Of a DNA stretch of 64,000 nucleotides, positions 14,346-25,104 are shown in pieces. Every line of letters begins with the position of its first letter. Position 1 is the first letter of the stretch. The position numbers were made by a program, and so were the translations under genes. The stretch covers positions 25,927,685-25,991,684 of the forward strand of contig NC_031773.1 of NCBI RefSeq assembly GCF_001522545.3, read 5' to 3'. The notes beneath the pieces are model-generated. The model ran no database searches. It saw nothing but the letters and a program-made list of their open reading frames with translations, and was not told the origin of the DNA. The DNA is from Parus major (taxonomy: Eukaryota; Chordata; Aves; Passeriformes; Paridae).

Positions 14346-15840
14346 AAGTCCAACTCTCTTAAGAATCTGGTTCTGCATTTGTCCACATTTGATATGAACT
14401 ACACTATCATTAGCTACTAATTTTCATCTTCTTACGTTCTGCATCTAGAGAATCATGATTTTGATCAATGTATTTCATTCATGCTTAGAGTCACATCCTC
14501 CAGTCTACAACCACTACAACCACAAGTGTGGCTGACTCCAGTTTAAGACTGATTCTCTATTCAGATGGGCTAATGGTGCATACTACCAGACTTTTGAGGT
14601 CAAGGCAGCTTCTGATTCACTTCTGCCTTTGTGTGGCTCCAGACAGCATGAAAACGTAGGTCACTGAGAGAAAGTTGGAGCAAAGCAGACATGGGAGCCT
14701 TTTTTTTGGTCCTTTGTATAGGTTTGGTGGTTTGCCTGTTCAAGAAAAACATGCATTAGATTCATTGAACAAGAAAATACACGAAAAGTTTTGGAAATAA
14801 AAATGTTGAGTCCTTACCAAGCTCAGACTTTAAGGGTTACTTAAACTGTGCAGTCATGGGAGAACAAGGATGCTGTGGGGAGGTTGCCAGAATCCATTGC
14901 AAAGTAATTGTAATAGCTGTCTTCACATGGCCTTTGCCTATAGCTGATGGAAATTTAGTACTCTAGCAAGAAAGAAGATGAACTATTAATAATTATCTCA
15001 TTAAAATATGGAGCATTTTTTTATCTGCTTTGAATGCTAAGATCCTGAAGCAGAAAAAACAGCTCAGTAAACATACAGGAATATATTTTCTCCACAGCAG
15101 ACTGATGAAAATGTATCAGATTGTGCTGTCTGCAATTTCACTGCTGCTGTCTCCTCAGCTAATTTGAGAGACTTGGATCTTCAGGCATTGTAGCAATGGT
15201 GATGGCTTCACAGTCTGCTGCTGACAAAAATGTGATTTTTGTCCCCAAAAACACTGAGATACAAAATAAACATTGGATTTATAGCATATTTTGTACGTGA
15301 TTTTGTTGTAACGGTAAGCACTTAAAAGGAATTTTAATCACATTGATTTTCTTACTGGAAGTGAAAGAGTTCCATGTAAAAAATTAGTTTTAGTCGTGTA
15401 AAGTTTTAACATGTATATCTTTCAAATCCTAAATGTGCTAATCCTTTTCCTGTACTGATGACCTGGCAGTCCTGTGTGGTTATATCTTGCTAAAATAGCT
15501 TAATAGCTACATATGATCTGAAAAATTGAGTCATTTAAAGAGTTAATAAATCTAGATCGTCACCTCCATGGAAATTTATTCATTTTATTTTATTTTACTT
15601 AATTTTAATAATGTGCTCAAGTGTATTATTTGAATATTTAAAGTTCAGCACATGCTTTGCTGAACTATGGCTTGATTATGACTATGAGAGAATATTTTAT
15701 TACATATGCAGAAAACTGAATTCATTAGTCTTCACTACTTTCTTGCTTATCAGGTAGAGCTTAGGACAAGTTTTAGTTTCTCCTTGAGATAAATATAAAT
15801 CTTGATGGTAAAACTGCAGATTAAACCTCTGTTGGGTTTG

Positions 15841-16397
15841 TGTGGCGAGGTTTCGCTGTGACTGGGGGGCAGGGACAGGACTCTGTGGCTTCTGTGAGAA
15901 GCTGTGTGTGCTAGAAGCTTCCCCTGTGTCCAGCAGAGGTAATGCCAGTCCAAAACGGACCTGTCTCACATTGGAAAAGATCATGGAGCATTGTCTTCCA
16001 TGGGAGAAGGGTAAGAGTGTGAGAAGTTTTCCCCGTGAGCAGGAAGGAGCAGCAGAGACAATGTGTGATGAACTGACCATGGCCTCGTTCCCAGTCCTGC
16101 AGTGCTGTGGGGTGAGGAGAGAGAGAATTTGGGAGTGAAGTTGAACCAGGAAAGAAGGGAGGGTGGGAGAAAGGTGCTTTTAAGTTTTGCTTTTATTTCT
16201 TAATTCCCTTCCCTGATTTGATTGGAAATGAAATTAATTTCCTCAAGTCAAGTCTGTTTTGCTCATGACAGTAACTGGTGAGTGCTATTTCCTTGTCCTT
16301 ATTCTCAACCACGAGCCTCTTGTCACATTTTCTTTCCCCTGTCCAGCTAAGCAAGGGAGTGATAGAGAGGCTTTGGTGGGCACCTGGCCTCCAGTCA
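15841..16397 (+). mobile_element. Solo LTR of an avian (songbird-type) endogenous retrovirus
   Basis: The block starts TGTGGCGAGG and runs through motifs I recognise from an abundant passerine LTR: GTGGCTTCTGTGAGAAGC, GCTAGAAGCTTCCCCTGTGT, GCAGAGACAATGTGTGATGA, GGGAGTGAAGTTGAACC, TCAAGTCAAGTCTGTTTTGC and TTGGTGGGCACCTGGC. Composition is visibly GC-richer than the flanks. The internal tandem-repeat segment that longer copies carry is mostly absent, and the 3' end stops short of the full terminus (CTCCAGTCA). No internal retroviral genes flank it and no clear target duplication is visible, so it is a degraded solo LTR in the same orientation as IMMP2L. Open frames across it (for example 15700-16080 minus, 15842-16138 plus) are fortuitous. 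Confidence 0.88.
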
Positions 16398-19300
16398 CTG
16401 AACTGCTTACTGAATTTGGCTAAAGATTAAGTATTTTTTTATTTTGAAATGATACAGCCTGTGACTAAGTTATTTGGTTTAGTATCCTTTCTTGTTTTGC
16501 AAGGACATATCAAAGAAGGCTAGAGATTAGGGGTAAAACAGAAAAAAGTAATTGGTGAGTGTGTGCCAAGAATACCAAAGGTCTTGAAGAGAGCCATGGG
16601 AGAACTCTAGCTGTCTACAAAGCTGTTTTTCTGCTATGTCCTAATGAGTCTTACACAATTTTTATGTGCCTTGTGAAGGTGTAGCCCAGGACTTTGAAGA
16701 AGCCTCTGCCCTTCTGAATGAGGAGGCACAGTGGCCAGTAGAGGTTTCCTGGTGCATCGCAAAGGGCAGAAGGCAGTGCCTCTCTTTAGGCCAATTAAAT
16801 GAACCTGGAATATAATGGTCAGGGAACTCATATGTGGGCTTCCTCCATCCTTCTTTGTTTTTTTTTGATGTCCCCATAACCAAAGGGAGCTGACTGCTGG
16901 TCCCCTGCCCCTCGTCTGGTTGAGTCTACTGGGGCTGCTGGTGCCCAAGCCAGGCCTGGGGACTGGATCTGTCATGTCTCTGCTCTACAAAACCAGCTTC
17001 TCCATGGGTTCTATTACTCCCCTGCTGAGGGACTTTTCTGTGGAGAACTAAACAGTCATCTCACATGTAAGATGTGCAGTGCTTGTAGACTCAGGATTTC
17101 AAGAAAGGACTTCTACAGTATTTGATAAAGGTTATATCTTGATAAGGATGTGTATCTTTTTATATTTCTGGTACATTTTTGTGAAACTTTTTTTCCTCTG
17201 CAAAACCTCTTATGCCATTATCCTAAGCTAATCAGGAGTGAACTAAAGAAAAAAAAATTGGAGGGGATTAGTTATGTAGGTTAGAGAAAATATATTCATA
17301 AGTATATAGTGTCAATTATTTAATCATAAATTCTGTTATGAAGTGAAAGGATAGATATATGATTTAAATTATACAAAGAAGCCTTCTATTTTGACAAATG
17401 TCACAGTATTACATAAGCACAGAATGCTAAATAATAGTAAGATTGAATAAGAAAAATACTAATGTTTTTGAGATTTTTTTTCTCAGTAAAGACTGAGTTT
17501 AGTAAATTCAATCTTCTTCTCCACAGTTTTAGCAAAAATACAGGATAAATCAGATAAAGAAAAGAGAGAAATTATTTCATATTCTTATATTCATAGCTAT
17601 TATTGTAGCTTTAAGGAAGAGAAAAATATTTATATGTTTTTGAAGCATTTCTGTGGGGTTTTTTTTCCAGTAAATAAACTTGGGGAGATTACGTATACAG
17701 AACTATCTTGATGAAATTTACCAATTTAGATAAGCTCTAGCCATCCTCACACAAAGAGCTCTATTAAAAATTCTTTTATAATTTTAATAACATATCATGC
17801 AGCTATTTAATGACATTTTGATATCCTAACTGCACTTTGAATATTTACTCCCCATTGCTTTTCATAGCTCATATTGCCAACAGCATGTTTTCTGTAAGTC
17901 AAATTGTTTCTGTCGCCATTTTGAAAGAAAATATAGACAAGCCTCACAGTGGGATATTTTGAAATATTTGGTTCAATAGCCTATTGAACAGTTGTCTTTT
18001 TAAGGTAAAAGAAAACAAAAATTATTTTATGAAGAGTATTGCAACAAAATCATTTTTATCGGACTAAATCTAAAAGATGTAATAAAAACCACAGAGACTC
18101 TGAGCCAGCTGACAGATGTGTTTGCTATACATACAAGCTACTGTTGCTGAAAATCTCTGAACAATTTAGCTTTAGAAAAGGCTTGCTTTTCCCTGTAACA
18201 GTTGTAATATCATAAGGTCTTGTACCATTTTGTTTTAATTAAAAGGTAATTTTTCACCGATTCCCTTAAATTAACTTTTCTGGCTACTGCTGGCCTTTCT
18301 TTTTTTTCTTTCTTCCCTCAGCATTTGGTAATTGTAACACGTCTGCCAAGGAAAATTTTAAATAATGAACTTTCCATACTCCCAATGCTGTCCAATCACA
18401 GTGCTCACTGATGGGGCTGCTGAGGCTGGAGCTACTGTTACAGACAGAAAAGACATCAGTGGGATGAGATGTTCTCCACGACATTCTTTAGCTTTGGTAC
18501 TGCTCTAAGCTCATAAATTTAGCCTGATATTTGACCCATGAGATCAGGTATTTTTCTGAGCTTTTAGAAAATATGTGAAGAATATAAATTAGATGAAACT
18601 AGCATATGGGGGATTTTCACATCACTTGTCTTGAAGAAGAATTTGAGTGTATCTAGAAGTTAAAACCTACTGGTTCCTTCTACAGTAGGGCTCCTTCCCA
18701 TCATTGTAGTTCTCCTGAATGAGTCTGAAATGTCATCTCTCCCAGCTTGCACGTATATGATCCCTGGCACAGTTGTGCATTTCCACAGAAATTTGGTGGA
18801 ATTTCACCTGTCATCTTGGCTTGTTTGCTCAGCTTTGAATACTAGCTGCTCATCATTAGGGCCTGATTTATCTGTGAGATTGCAGTGGAAGCAGATCAGA
18901 AGCACACCAGGGCTCTCACCTGTACTGCACAGAGCATCATGGTAAATGACAGAGCAGGGGTGGGATGCAGAATTTGGTTCTCCTGGAAGCACAGAGAACT
19001 GCAGAGGAGGGGCAATAGAGCAGAGATCATGGTCCTCTGCTTGAGGATCAGCCTGTGGGGATGAGGTGTGTCTGTGGAGGAACAGTGTAGTGAGAGGAGT
19101 TGTTGAGTCCCTGGGTAGTGTGTGAGCTCTTGGGCCCACTCAGTCACTCCTGTGCTTGAGTGCCTTGCACTGTACCACTGTGTTTGCCAAAGCTTCAGGC
19201 TGAAATGGAATTCATGACATGCAATGGCACCAAACTGGAAATCGACTTAATTTCTAATGCACAGCACTTTGGTGTCCTAATAGTCCAATGAAGAAAGACA

Positions 19301-22203
19301 ATACACATAATCGATATCAGTGTTGTGAGCTGAAAAATGTCACTAAGCCTGACATTGTTCTGACTGGCACTGATACAACAAGTTGCTGAACAAGAATTCA
19401 CATTGAAGTCTTTTATGCACTCCTAAATAATTAATATGCATAGATTTTGGAATAAGCTAATACTTTCTAGGTGAAGATAATAAATGTGTTTTAATAATCC
19501 TTTTCTTCCTGCCACTTGATTTATCAATTCTTAAAATATTGAATTGCAAATGTATTATGGCTTTTTACTTGTGTCTTTTTCATGAAAGCTGCTAGTACAT
19601 TCTGTTTTTCTCTTGAGTTACATGACTTAGTGACAATCCTATTTAGTCAGGAACTTTGTGCATCATCCAGTGAAATATTAAAAGGTTTTAACTATTAAAT
19701 GATTTTTATGTATATGCAGCATACAAAGCTGTGCACTAAGCAAATTCTTGTACCATTTTTTATTACTAGAAATCTAAAATAAATAATAAATTGGTTTATA
19801 AATTCTTTTGCAGACCTATTTAGCATAATGGCTCTGTTAATCATAAACAAGAAAGAGTATTTGCTAAGACTGCTATACTTACTGAAGGAAAAAGAATAGT
19901 AGTGCTGTGTTATATGCTAACGTCTATTTTAAAAATATGTCTTTAGAGAACAGAAAACAGAAAAATCTGTGAAGGAGTGAAGTTAATTAGCTATAGTGGC
20001 CTTTTCAATAATATATCCATGACAATTCTAAGAAAAAGCATTGAAATAGAATTCAGTTCATGGGATTCTTGTACTTAATGTACTGTTACTGTATTTAATT
20101 TAGGCAATGGCATTGACAGTTGATTTCTTCAAGAGATGAATAAGTGATGCACTACTTTATACTGAATTCCTTTAAATCTGCACTACTTTGAATTTCAATT
20201 ATGGTTCAGTGTTAGCTAGTCTTTTTCTGCATGTTTAACTGTAAAGAAATCTCATATGTGAAACATATATTGTATTTTCCGTGACCTTTTCTTTCCTTTT
20301 CCTCTTTGGTAACTTTAGGTTTATATAAGCATTTAGATGTGATAGAAAAATGAGAGTGTGATCCAGTTATTTTGATTGTACATTTTTTCAATTCAATCAA
20401 TAACCTGAGTTATCATTACAATGCAGTGCTCACCATTTCTTATATGAATAGCTTAATTTGCAAAAATGTGTTTGATGGGTGCAATCACAACAGTTATAGT
20501 AATGTCATACAGCTATTCCATGCTAACATTGTATTTATTTTTGGAATTTTATTAATTCTGGAAATCAAGCATTGCATTTGAAATACATTTCTCTCTTGTA
20601 CACATATTTTTGTGATTTTGCTTGTTCAATATGTGCATCATTTTTAAGTGTTTATTTTCACTGTTTAAAGCTTTTTTAAAATAATTGTCGTTTATATATT
20701 TTCAGATTTTAAAAATATATTTTCTACCTAAATGGGCACTTCCAAATTTGATAACTAGTATGGACCTTTACTGATTATATACTAACTCTGTGGAAGAAAA
20801 CACATATGGGATGTTTTATCTGTATCTGGAGCTGCTGTTTCAGCTATCGAACTAATGGAACTCTAATGGAACACTTAGTAACAAAATTAATGGGCTGCAT
20901 TCTTTTCATTGTCACTAGATCTGTGTGGCTCCATTAGTTCTGATTCCTTCAGTTACAAGAAGAAAGAACAATGAATATGCTGGCACTTTGCTGTGTATTA
21001 GAAAGGAATCGATCACTTTCTGTATTCATGAGCTAATTGGCACCTTGCTACATCAACCTTCAGCCAGCCGATATAAGTTAAAGAACATCTATTCTGGTAT
21101 CGGTTTATTTACAAAATAGTTTATTGATTCTAATATTTGCCTTATTCTTGGATTCATAAAAGAAGGAGGTGAAGGATATTTGTTTCTTCTGTCACTGTTC
21201 ATTATCACAGATATTTCTACTAGAGGAAGTGGTTTCTCTGGGATTTTACTGTAATCCACAGGATTTTATTTTTATTGAGCTCTTTTTCTACTACTGCACT
21301 TGATGGTACATGTTTCAAGGTTCAACCATGTACAAAAGATGAAATGAAATAGCAATCATGTTTACTTTCTATTAAAGTATGGATTTTTTTGAGAGATTAA
21401 TTTACTGGGGCAATTCTCTGTGAGACCATTTTACAGCTACCATCTAATACCAAAACCCAGTGCCACAACCTTTCTTAAAGACATGCAATCTAATTTGACA
21501 CAGATAGCTGTTCCAGGCTTTATATTTTTGTTAGGGTTATAGCTGGAACACTGCGTAGTTACATCAGTGTTTTTATCTTAAGGATTTCTTTCGATTTTGA
21601 AGGCTGAAATATTTTTGAACTTCTTCTCACCTTTTTCATTAGCCTGGTCCCTTTACACAGGTTTCAACATCTGTGCAAATTTGCCATTCCCAGTCTTTAA
21701 AAATACCAGTATCATCCATCTGCAGCTAATTGGCTGATGGAATATGGGTAGTGGGGTAATGAACTACAAGATTTGGAAAAATTTATTGAAACTCTATGCC
21801 TGCTCAAATGGGGCCATCTCTAAATCACTCAGGGTTTTGCCATAGTAGAGGTTTTTTATCTTATGTGTATTGGCACCTTTCACAGCCTCTCTCAGAACTG
21901 GCAAGTATCCAGCTAGGAAAATATAGTCCAAATAGATCTCCTCTGCTCCAGAGTTCTTCCTGATCACCCTCAATGAGTTTGTATTAAAAATAGAAAGTTC
22001 AAGAAGGAATTTTTGTCCATAGATGATGTTCCATAGTGCTGTCTATGGCATGAAAGGCTCTGTATAAAGCTGCTTAGCTAACCTGCGTGTGAAGGAAAAA
22101 ATATGAGATATATATTACATCTGAGGACAGAAAACATAAATTGAAATGCTGTGATTGTTTCTATTGCTTTATCTTTGTTTAATTTGAGAAAATGTTACCT
22201 TGT

Positions 22204-22245
22204 GTTTATCATTGTTTATCAAATGTTTATCAAATGTTTATCATT
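22204..22245 (+). repeat. Short minisatellite, 10-11 bp x 4
   Basis: Four units in tandem: GTTTATCATT, GTTTATCAAAT, GTTTATCAAAT and GTTTATCATT. The outer units share one form and the inner two another. It lies in the IMMP2L intron. Confidence 0.9.
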
Positions 22246-22970
22246 GGCCATGACATTTGAGAGGCCTGTGTAATATTGCCAGAATATAAAAGACTAAAGC
22301 AAAAGTGACTACAAAACCAGAGACTGGCCTTTTAAATTGTAGTTTTGTCACTGTTGATGAAACTTCTCAAGCACACAGGTAGTGTGGCACTTGTAGTTTA
22401 GTTCTGTTTCTAGTTTCTTCAGTATCTATTACTGTTCTCTTTTAGGGGATTTGCACAATTTAAACATTTATTAATGATACCAGAAGAGAGATGTGTTGAT
22501 TTTTGCTTGTCTGAAATATGATGAAACAAGAATATATACTGAATATACTGCATATACTTCTTCAGAAATATATTCATACCCAAATACTTTTTCTAGTACA
22601 ACCTCAGAGAGGATTTTTGTGTTTGCCTCAATATTAAGGGTTACTGCTGTGCTTAATTATTTTCTTCATATTACTTTTACTTATTATTCTCTTCTGTGAC
22701 TGATCTAGACATTCCAAGATTACTTTATACTTTGAAATGTGATTATTACATCATGTGTTACAAAGATGTAAGTGCTTCATGTATATTTCATGCTTTTATT
22801 GAAATAGCTAAAATTTCAGCCACAATCCCCCTAAGTCAAAATACATTGTCAGGAAATCATGAAACAGTCAATTTAATTTTCTAATTTTGATTGTTTAGAG
22901 GTTTTTTTAATGGAAAAAATAATGAAATATGTTTATTAACATTTCATCAAAATCACCATTTTGGTTTCAG

Positions 22971-22993
22971 AAAAACATGAAGAGAAATATCAG
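22971..22993 (+). other. Candidate 23-bp microexon in last IMMP2L intron
   Basis: A 23-bp segment is framed by an acceptor (TTTTGGTTTCAG, ending 22970) with a branch-point-like TTAAC about 30 bases upstream, and by a consensus donor CAG|GTAAGG (22994). Spliced in phase 0 before the IMMP2L terminal exon it has no stop (K N M K R N I and a split Arg codon). It would move the terminal exon into the +1 frame, giving [11 protein letters not shown] through HIAGRS and TAG at 28535. Splice motifs this good arise by chance in long introns, so this is only a candidate. Confidence 0.2.
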
Positions 22994-24090
22994 GTAAGGA
23001 AAAGAAAGACAACTTTTCTTTACTTTGCAGCACTTAGTGAAAACTTATGTAGCCTCAGAAAATTAAAAGTAACATAATGTTACAGTCAAAACTTTGTTTT
23101 GAGCAAACCAGGAAAATTCCATTATATGAGAAGCCACCGAGTCACAGCTGCATTAAAATAACAACACTTTACAGTATTTTACTGACTGTTTATAGGGTTA
23201 ATTCAGAGAATGACAGTACCCTTTGCACTAAAAAATCATAAAATTAATACACAAGTCTTATCAAAACAGTTTAAAAATGTCATGCAACCACTTTCAAGTA
23301 TCTATCTCAGTGGTATGCTGCCCCTTTGGGTCCTGAGGTTGGCAGTACCCATCCTCCTCAAAAAGACATGAAAAGGGTGCTCTCATGAGTTCCTGGCATC
23401 CTGAATTCTTCATTATGAGAATTGTGATGTCAATGATTTCTTCTTTCTCAATTTACACTAATTTAGCACATTTTCTAACTTTCCCCCCCCCTTATTCTTT
23501 ATTGTTTTTTACTTCGTGTCTCTATTTATTATATGTTTTATTTTGTGCTAGTATATTCCTTGTTATTCTCCATTGTTTTTTCTCTTTGCTCACCTTAAAA
23601 CCCTTTTGAGTCAGTTGGTTTTTTTTAATGACCATTGCTGGGTTTTTCAGTCTATTTTTATTATCCCATGCATAACAGTCCTATATACCTAATTATTATT
23701 TGCAAATCACAAATATTTCATCCTATACAGAATATTTACTTTTTAATGTATATGTAAAAACTCTGATTATACCACAAGATTGTGCAAATACAAGCAAATA
23801 TAAGCGGTATAAGCAAAACTATAACAAATTAGTCAATATTCACCTGATCATTAGAAAATTTGTTGCAGTTAAACAAGCTGAATCAAAACTCCAGGAAGGA
23901 GTGGTAAGTTCAGATAAATCCTGAGAAATTAATCTTGAGGCCTTGCAGAGCCAATTCAAGGTCTACAGCTTGTTATTGGCAGTGACTAAACTGAATTTCA
24001 GGACTGTGATACAGTGGTACTAACATTCTTGCATTTTTATTTTGTCTCTTTGTCATATTACATGTCTGGAATTGTTCAAAATGCATGTGA

Positions 24091-24197
24091 ATGTGACACC
24101 TGGGGATATGGATTAGTGGTGAACAGTGACTTAATGGTTGGACTTGATGATCTTAGAGGTCTTTGTCAAAGTAGTCTTTAGATCTGTGATTATGTGG
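24091..24197 (+). mobile_element. CR1 LINE 3' tail fragment
   Basis: This short piece contains the CR1 signature TTAATGGTTGGACTTGATG followed by ATCTTAGAGGTCTTTGTC and a decayed terminal repeat (GATCTGTGATTATGTGG). It is the last ~100 bp of a CR1 element in plus orientation and lies about 330 bp upstream of an antisense LTR. The 5' boundary is approximate. Confidence 0.85.
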
Positions 24198-24657
24198 TTA
24201 TTACTTCCAAATAGAAAACTGAAAAATTAGGAAGTCTAGCTTTTTGTAAAGTTTTAAAGGTTTGGGGTTTTTTGGTTCTGTAGTGCTGTTTCTCAGGGTT
24301 TATTTAGTGGTGTTCTTCGTTGTTTCAGAGTTTTCACAGAAATTGAAAACTTGGTATTTAAGGTACAGCAAAATAAAGAAGGCGTAAGGAAAAAAGAAGC
24401 AAGGAAAATTCTGTGGAGAATGTTTCTAAACTGAAGTGAACTCATGGCTAGGAGATACAGCACTTGAATTTAGCTGTTTGGGTAAACTTTACATTCTCTG
24501 GGAAAGCTGTAACCATAGCCTTGTTAGGGTGTGGTGGTTTCACGCCAGCCAGCAATCCAGCTCCATGCAACAGCACACTCACTCCCCCACCAGCAGATTC
24601 TAGGGGAGACTTGGAAGAGTGAAAAGAGAGAAAAGTTGTGTATTGAGACAAAGACAG

Positions 24658-24663
24658 TTTAAT
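24658..24663 (-). promoter_or_regulatory. LTR polyadenylation hexamer ATTAAA
   Basis: On the minus strand the LTR carries ATTAAA followed by a CTGTCTTTGTCTC tract, matching the position of the R-region polyadenylation signal of this family. It would act only on antisense transcripts. Confidence 0.4.
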
Positions 24664-24824
24664 GGTAGAAGCAAAAGCTATGCACACAAGCAAAGCAAAA
24701 CAAGGAATTAATTCACTGCTTCCCTCTGTCATCTCAGGGAGAGCAAGGCCCCATCACATGTAATGGTACTTGGAAACTCAAACACCATCACTCCAAACCT
24801 TCCCTTCTTCCTACTTTGCCCAAC

Positions 24825-24847
24825 TTTACATACTGAGCATGATGTCA
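24825..24847 (-). promoter_or_regulatory. Remnant LTR U3 promoter elements
   Basis: On the minus strand the LTR shows TGACATCA (complement of 24840-24847), a near-CRE/AP-1 element, followed about 10 bases later by TATGTAAA (complement of 24825-24832) in the TATA-box position of this LTR family. Whether it still drives transcription cannot be judged from sequence. Confidence 0.4.
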
Positions 24848-25104
24848 TATGGTCTGGAATATACCTGGGAATATAGTCGGGGTGACTTGTCCTGGCTGTG
24901 TCTCCTTCCAACATCTCAGGCATGCCAAGTCTCATGTAGCAGTGGCAGTACAAAAAGCAGAAAAGGCCTTGGGTCTGTATAAACTGTGCTCATCAATAAA
25001 AAAAATCTCTATTTTATCAATTCTGTGCTCAGCACAAGTCCAAAGCACAGTCTACTACCAGCCACAGTGTAGAGAATTAACCTTACCCCAGCAAAAACCA
25101 GCAC

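Larger units (their letters stand above)
6332..15840. other. Intronic, nothing recognised; GC-richer block at 13518-13790
   Basis: No repeat or exon could be named over this 9.5 kb. The segment 13518-13790 is GC-richer (CCCTGCTCTCCAGCCCTCCT; GGAGCTGGAGCTGGGTCCTG) and holds an 83-codon open frame without recognisable product. It may be an old repeat. The 102-codon frame at 8730-9038 is the longest in AT-rich sequence here and also has no recognisable homology. Confidence 0.5.
16398..24090. other. Intronic, unassigned; two GC-richer blocks
   Basis: The blocks 16640-16990 and about 18870-19170 are GC-richer than their surroundings and carry overlapping open frames on both strands (up to 113 codons), as old repeats often do, but no family could be named. 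The remainder is AT-rich with only the minisatellite at 22204 and the candidate microexon at 22971. Confidence 0.45.
24530..25104 (-). mobile_element. ERVL-like avian solo LTR with candidate target duplication
   Basis: Read on the minus strand this is a bird LTR family with GTGCTGGTTTTTGCTGGGG at the 5' end, a U3 segment containing GACATCATGCTCAGTATGTA, then GCAAAACAAGGAATT-type sequence (on plus: AAAGCAAAACAAGGAATTAA), ATTAAA and a 3' end in CCACCACA. The direct repeat TTAGG occurs at 24524-24528 and 25105-25109, one base outside the recognisable left end, consistent with a 5-bp target-site duplication and slight erosion of the termini. No gag, pol or env sequence lies inside, so it is a solo LTR left by LTR-LTR recombination. 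It is antisense to IMMP2L within its last intron. Confidence 0.92.

Noticed and set aside
15700..16080. 126-codon open frame, minus strand
   Set aside because: It crosses the left boundary of the sense LTR at 15841 and has no similarity; an artefact of low stop density in the LTR.
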